The notes beneath the pieces were generated by a model. That model did not search any database. It had not been told where the DNA came from and saw only the letters and a list, made by a program, of their open reading frames with translations. This document shows positions 39,135 through 42,763 of a stretch of 42,763 nucleotides of DNA, piece after piece. A program made the translations under genes and the position numbers. The stretch's first letter is position 1; every line of letters starts with the position of its first letter. Origin of the DNA: an uncultured Blautia sp. (GTDB lineage: Bacteria; Bacillota; Clostridia; Lachnospirales; Lachnospiraceae); assembly GCA_900547615.1 (NCBI GenBank), contig URHH01000008.1:1-42763 (forward strand). The letters are read 5' to 3'.

Positions 39135-41008
39135 GCAGAAAACAGCATACACATGGAACAAAAGTAGAAAATCCCGGCGAAATGCTTGGCCGCCTTCTTG
39201 GCTATATTATGAAAACATATAAGTTTCATATTGTAGCTGTTGTGATTTTCATTTTTGTGAGCGTTCTCGCCAATGTGCAGGGAACTATGTTTACAAAAAC
39301 CCTCATCGATCAGTATATTCTTCCTCTTTTGCAGGCGGAAACACCGGATTTTACTCCCCTGGCACTTGCCATCGGAAAAGTTGCCTGTTTTTATGCCATT
39401 GGTGTAGGCTCAACTTACGCATACAATCGGATTATGATTTATGTAAGCCAGGGAACCCTTCGCAATCTTCGAAACGATATGTTTGCCCGCATGGAAACTC
39501 TTCCTGTTAAATACTTTGACACACATCCGCACGGAGATATTATGTCTATCTATACAAATGACATTGATACACTCCGGCAGATGATAAGCCAGAGTATGCC
39601 ACAGATGCTTTCCAGCGTCATCACCATTATAAGCGTACTTATCAGTATGATCATTCTGAATATCCCGCTGACTGTACTGACACTTGTAATGGTATTTGTC
39701 ATGCTTTCCGTAAGCCGCCGTCTCGCTGCACAGAGTGGAAAATACTTCCTGGAACAGCAGCAGAATCTCGGAAAAGTCAACGGCTATATCGAAGAGATGA
39801 TGGAAGGACAGAAGGTTGTAAAAGTATTCTGCCATGAAGAAGAAAGCCTGGAAAAATTTAACGAGTTAAACGACGCGCTCTTTGAAAGCGCAGATAATGC
39901 CAATAAATTTGCAAATATCCTGATGCCGACCGTAGCCCAGCTTGGAAATGTAAGCTATGTATTATGCGCGATTTTCGGCGGCATTCTCGCCATCAACGGC
40001 TTCGGCGGCTTTACTCTTGGCGGACTTGCAAGCTTCCTCACTTTCAACAAAAGCTTCAATATGCCGATCAACCAGGTAAGCCAGCAGTTTAACAGCATTG
40101 TCATGGCACTTGCAGGCGCGAAACGAATCTTTGACCTTCTCGACGAAAAACCGGAAGTGGACGAAGGCTACGTAACACTTGTAAATGTAAAAGAAGAAAA
40201 CGGAACGCTCAAAGAGTCTGAAAAACGTACAGGCCGCTGGGCATGGAAGCATTACCATAAAGCAGACAATACAACCGATTACATTGAATTGAAAGGCGAT
40301 ATGGTACTGGACGGCGTTGACTTTGGCTATAATCCTGACAAAATCGTTCTCCACGATGTAAAAATGTACGCAACACCGGGACAAAAAATTGCCTTTGTCG
40401 GCTCTACAGGAGCAGGAAAAACAACGATCACAAATCTTCTGAACCGTTTTTACGACATTCAGGACGGAAAAATCCGCTATGACGGCATCAATGTAAATAA
40501 AATTAAAAAAGCGGATCTGCGCCGCTCTATGGGAATCGTTCTTCAGGATACCAACCTTTTTACTGCTACTGTAATGGAAAATATCCGATACGGAAAGCTG
40601 GACGCAACTGACGAAGAAGTCATTGCAGCAGCAAAGCTTGCAAATGCAGACGGCTTTATCCGCCGCCTTCCGGACGGCTATAATACCATGCTTCACGGAA
40701 ACGGCTCCAATTTAAGCCAGGGACAGCGCCAGCTCCTCTCTATTGCAAGAGCCGCTGTCGCAGACCCGCCCGTTCTGATCCTTGACGAGGCAACCAGCTC
40801 CATTGATACAAGAACAGAAAAACTGGTACAGGACGGTATGGACAAATTGATGGAAGGAAGAACTACCTTTGTTATTGCCCACCGCCTCTCTACTGTGCGA
40901 AACAGCGACTGTATCATGGTTCTTGAGCAGGGTCGCATTATCGAGCGCGGCTCCCATGATGAACTCATTGCCCAGAAGGGTAAATATTATCAGCTTTATA
41001 ATGGGTAA
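39131..41008 (+). CDS. ABC exporter half-transporter, catalytic partner
   Basis: Six-helix ABC exporter subunit of 625 residues, longer than its partner because of an N-terminal extension and an insert before the nucleotide-binding domain (about residues 350-385). Walker A is GSTGAGKTT, Walker B with catalytic Glu is LILDEATSSID, and the switch His is in IAHRLS. The signature is LSQGQRQLL, with Gln instead of the second Gly, so it contributes the altered signature to the degenerate site. It resembles BmrD/LmrD. The ATG overlaps the previous stop. The pair is probably a drug or peptide exporter repressed by the MarR protein. Confidence 0.93.
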   Translation: MSRKQHTHGTKVENPGEMLGRLLGYIMKTYKFHIVAVVIFIFVSVLANVQGTMFTKTLIDQYILPLLQAETPDFTPLALAIGKVACFYAIGVGSTYAYNRIMIYVSQGTLRNLRNDMFARMETLPVKYFDTHPHGDIMSIYTNDIDTLRQMISQSMPQMLSSVITIISVLISMIILNIPLTVLTLVMVFVMLSVSRRLAAQSGKYFLEQQQNLGKVNGYIEEMMEGQKVVKVFCHEEESLEKFNELNDALFESADNANKFANILMPTVAQLGNVSYVLCAIFGGILAINGFGGFTLGGLASFLTFNKSFNMPINQVSQQFNSIVMALAGAKRIFDLLDEKPEVDEGYVTLVNVKEENGTLKESEKRTGRWAWKHYHKADNTTDYIELKGDMVLDGVDFGYNPDKIVLHDVKMYATPGQKIAFVGSTGAGKTTITNLLNRFYDIQDGKIRYDGINVNKIKKADLRRSMGIVLQDTNLFTATVMENIRYGKLDATDEEVIAAAKLANADGFIRRLPDGYNTMLHGNGSNLSQGQRQLLSIARAAVADPPVLILDEATSSIDTRTEKLVQDGMDKLMEGRTTFVIAHRLSTVRNSDCIMVLEQGRIIERGSHDELIAQKGKYYQLYNG

Positions 41009-41039
41009 CCTTTTGCTATTAAAAAATATTAAAAGATCA

Positions 41040-41061
41040 GGCAGATGCGGCTGCATCTGCC
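41040..41061. terminator. Terminator between the ABC exporter operon and the acetyltransferase gene
   Basis: GGCAGATGC / GCATCTGCC, a 9-bp perfect stem with a 4-nt loop. It is followed by CGATTTC on the plus strand and by TGATCTTTT on the minus strand. It serves both convergent operons. Confidence 0.8.
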
Positions 41062-41090
41062 CGATTTCAAATTATAGGCAAAATATCATC

Positions 41091-41720
41091 TTACAAAGCG
41101 GTGTCTTTCTGAATACTTTCCCAGTCTATTTTTCTGTTTTTAAAATAATACTCTCTGTCTCTTTCCCCTATTTCACGGAGCACCCTGCATGGATTTCCAA
41201 CAGCAACTACATTTTCCGGAATATCCTTTGTCACAACGCTTCCCGCGCCGATCACTGTGTTATCTCCGATAGTAACACCAGGCAAAATCACAGAACCGGC
41301 TCCTATCCAGCAGTTTTTTCCGATATGCACCTGCATATTATACTGATAGCCCTTTTCCCGGAGTTCCGGCAAAATCGGGTGTCCGGCGCTTGCTATTGTC
41401 ACATTTGGTCCGATCATTGTGTAATCTCCCACATAAATATGAGTGTCGTCTACCATTGTCAGATTAAAATTGGCATATACATATTTTCCGAAATGTACGT
41501 GACCACCGCCGAAATTAGAATGAAGCGGCGGCTCAATATAGCATCCCTCCCCGATTTCCGCAAACATTTCCTTCAGCATCTCTTCTCTTTTGTCCAGTTC
41601 TATTGGACGCGTGGCATTAAAATTGTAAAGTCTGTCAATTCTTTTAAGCTGATCCTTCATAATAGAATCGTCCATTGGAAGGTAAAGTTCCCCCGTGTGA
41701 AGTTTATCTCTCATACTCAT
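41091..41720 (-). CDS. maa: Sugar O-acetyltransferase, maltose/galactoside type
   Basis: Trimeric left-handed beta-helix enzyme (LacA/Maa family) that transfers acetyl from acetyl-CoA to sugars. It has 209 residues from ATG 41720 behind AGAGAGG; the frame also opens at TTG 41744, which overlaps the upstream gene and lacks a ribosome binding site. The N-terminal Maa domain reads MRDKLHTGELYLPMDD. Hexapeptide repeats follow (IGPNVTIASAGHPI with the catalytic His, WIGAGSVILPGVTIG, VIGAGSVVTKDIP). It lies 21 bp after the sigma-like gene and may be cotranscribed with it. Substrate is not certain. Confidence 0.92.
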   Translation of the reverse strand: MSMRDKLHTGELYLPMDDSIMKDQLKRIDRLYNFNATRPIELDKREEMLKEMFAEIGEGCYIEPPLHSNFGGGHVHFGKYVYANFNLTMVDDTHIYVGDYTMIGPNVTIASAGHPILPELREKGYQYNMQVHIGKNCWIGAGSVILPGVTIGDNTVIGAGSVVTKDIPENVVAVGNPCRVLREIGERDREYYFKNRKIDWESIQKDTAL

Positions 41721-41740
41721 ATTGCTTTTCCTCTCTTTAC

Positions 41741-42493
41741 TCAATCTTTATCATCGCCTGTAAGGCGCAGCACATCGCGGATTTCTTCTGCGTCCATATC
41801 AAGAATTACCGCCAGCTCATCTATGCTGAATTTGAGGCTTCCGTCTTCCTCATCTTCTGTAAGCTCTTTCACTGCTGATTCCAGTTTTTCCACCTTTGAT
41901 ACAAGATAGTCGTCGCGGAACTTCTGCTGTGTCTGTTCTTCCACTGCCTGGCGGATACTGAAACGGATTCTTCCAAGAAGCCATGTTTCGTCCTTATGTG
42001 CCGGTTCCTCTTCTTCAAGAGCCGTTAAAAGCCCCACATTCGCCTCCTGGATCAAATCTGCGAGAAAAATGTCCCTGCTGTTCATTTTAGCCGCCATACG
42101 TGCCGCATGCGGCAGATAATACTGTGCGAGCTGCATCTGTGCCAGCGCGTCTCCCTCTTCCAGTTTCCGGAAAAGCTCCGAAGGCTGCGGCATATCTTTC
42201 TCCGCCTGTGTCAATCCTTCCAGATAATTTTTAAGATACTCCTCTTCTTCTCTTGTAAGAGGCTCATATTTTTCTTCCTCTTCTTCCGGTACAGTGCCTT
42301 CTGTTTTTTCCGGAATCCCTTCTATGGAAATTCCTTTTACTTTTAAATACTGTAATATTTTAAGGAGCTGCTCTTTTTCCAGTTCGGAAGCTTCGAAATA
42401 TTCTCTCACCTGTTCTGTTGTAAGTCTTTTATTATTCTTCTCTGCAAGAGCGCAAATTCCTTCTAATTTTTTTTGAAATTCTAATACGTCCAT
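41741..42493 (-). CDS. Sigma-70-like protein lacking region 4
   Basis: Acidic protein of 250 residues. Residues 1-60 look like sigma region 1.1 (LEGICALAEKNNKRLTTEQV then LKVKGISIEG). Residues 80-186 look like regions 1.2 and 2 (LAQYYLPHAARMAAKM, LADLIQEANVGLLTALE, RIRFSIRQAVEE). Residues 222-246 look like the region 3 helix-turn-helix (SIDELAVILDMDAEEIRDVLRL). The protein stops there, with no region 4 for -35 contact. Aromatic residues usual in region 2.3-2.4 are largely missing. It starts at ATG 42493 behind AAGGGAG. A true sigma role is doubtful; it could bind core polymerase or be an unusual accessory factor. Confidence 0.8.
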   Translation of the reverse strand: MDVLEFQKKLEGICALAEKNNKRLTTEQVREYFEASELEKEQLLKILQYLKVKGISIEGIPEKTEGTVPEEEEEKYEPLTREEEEYLKNYLEGLTQAEKDMPQPSELFRKLEEGDALAQMQLAQYYLPHAARMAAKMNSRDIFLADLIQEANVGLLTALEEEEPAHKDETWLLGRIRFSIRQAVEEQTQQKFRDDYLVSKVEKLESAVKELTEDEEDGSLKFSIDELAVILDMDAEEIRDVLRLTGDDKD

Positions 42494-42531
42494 TAAAAAT
42501 TCTCCCTTTTTTCTGCTGTCTGATATGCCGT

Positions 42532-42540
42532 ATTATAGCA
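42532..42540 (-). promoter_or_regulatory. Extended -10 promoter of the sigma-like gene
   Basis: On the minus strand TGC-TATAAT (TATAAT at 42532-42537, TG two bases upstream) with no good -35. The start site would be about 30 nt before the start codon. Between here and the tRNA promoter there is only a homopolymer-rich A/T and C5 stretch. Confidence 0.6.
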
Positions 42541-42608
42541 TAAATACTGGGTTTTTCGCTACCTGAAAACCCCCAAAAAATTTTTTTAAAAAAAATCGAA
42601 AAAAAGTG

Positions 42609-42637
42609 TTGACATTTGTAGAACCCTATAATATAAT
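42609..42637 (+). promoter_or_regulatory. tRNA-Pro promoter
   Basis: TTGACA (42609-42614), 17 bp, TATAAT (42632-42637), a perfect consensus, about 75 nt upstream of the tRNA. A second TATAAT at 42627-42632 has too short a spacer. A strong constitutive promoter for a stable RNA operon is expected here. Confidence 0.85.
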
Positions 42638-42712
42638 ATGTCTTGCGTCAGGCGGGAAAGCCAAGACGAAAACAAAACAAACAACTTAATACATCACATC
42701 AAATGACTTCAG

Positions 42713-42763
42713 CGGGGTGTGGCTCAGCTTGGCTAGAGCGCCTGGTTTGGGACCAGGAGGCCG
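42713..42763 (+). tRNA. tRNA-Pro (anticodon TGG), 3' part outside the window
   Basis: The acceptor strand starts CGGGGTG. The D arm has GCTC-AGCTTGGCT-AGAGC and the anticodon arm is CCTGG-TTTGGGA-CCAGG with TGG in the loop. The window ends in the variable region, so the T arm and CCA end are not visible. Other tRNA genes may follow. Confidence 0.93.

Noticed and set aside
37344..40696. Minus-strand frames opposite the ABC exporter genes
   Set aside because: Shadows of the two ABC genes. No start signals and no recognisable domains.
42494..42608. Origin-like or repeat region in the homopolymer-rich gap before the tRNA
   Set aside because: A/T runs and a C5 stretch only. There are no iterons or DnaA-box clusters.
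1..42763. CRISPR array, prophage, insertion sequence or integrase-bounded island
   Set aside because: I saw no regularly spaced repeats, transposase, integrase or phage structural genes. Gene content is chromosomal and mostly conserved.

Overview
The window looks like a chromosomal segment from a spore-forming Clostridia species, most likely Lachnospiraceae. The evidence is the gene order rpsT / gpr / spoIIP / lepA, strong AGGAGG-type ribosome binding sites, frequent GTG and TTG starts, AT-rich TTGACA-17-TATAAT promoters, and the families present (DUF3169, GerMN lipoproteins, ABC immunity transporters, FeoAB). I see no prophage, insertion sequence or CRISPR array. Nearly all of the sequence is coding.

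Layout. 1-5500: lepA (3' end outside the window), spoIIP, gpr, rpsT and holA, a conserved translation/sporulation/replication block. 5550-11600: one long minus-strand run, read as comEA-like lipoprotein, response regulator, histidine kinase, GerMN lipoprotein, comEC, holA; a TTGTAA-17-TAAAAT promoter sits at its head. 11600-12100: a half-size DMT-type membrane protein. 12100-15430: an XRE regulator, a DUF3169 membrane protein, and an ABC ATPase and permease, controlled by three copies of a TGACAA-N6-TTGTCA operator. 15430-20120: a two-component system divergent from a three-gene ABC transporter of the bacitracin/lantibiotic-immunity type, with 11-bp-spaced TTAAG repeats at the transporter promoter. 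20270-22700: feoB and feoA with DtxR-type operator dyads; a small DtxR-family regulator is encoded at 34.4-34.8 kb. 22750-28740: arginine biosynthesis, argCJBD on the minus strand and argG divergent, with a shared 13-bp motif at both promoters. 28750-34430: a purine salvage/catabolism region with xanthine permease (plus an AI-2E-family protein), guanine deaminase and an AzgA/PbuG-type permease. 34430-36700: the DtxR-family regulator, a type I toxin-antitoxin candidate and a phospholipase-D-like protein. 36800-41060: marR plus a heterodimeric ABC exporter pair. 41090-42763: maltose-type O-acetyltransferase, a sigma-factor-like protein lacking region 4, and the start of a tRNA-Pro(UGG).

Most interesting items. 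(1) A purine-riboswitch aptamer upstream of guanine deaminase has changes at conserved core positions (C at position 73, C at 48). Its expression platform has a terminator whose 5' arm is the P3 stem, so ligand binding should turn the catabolic operon ON. (2) An unannotated 30-codon holin-like toxin faces a convergent antisense RNA gene. The two share a bidirectional terminator, have near-identical 5' ends, and a 26-bp palindrome covers the toxin promoter. (3) A G10 homopolymer forms the Shine-Dalgarno region of the XRE regulator, which suggests slippage control. (4) A sigma-like protein has regions 1.1, 2 and 3 but no region 4.
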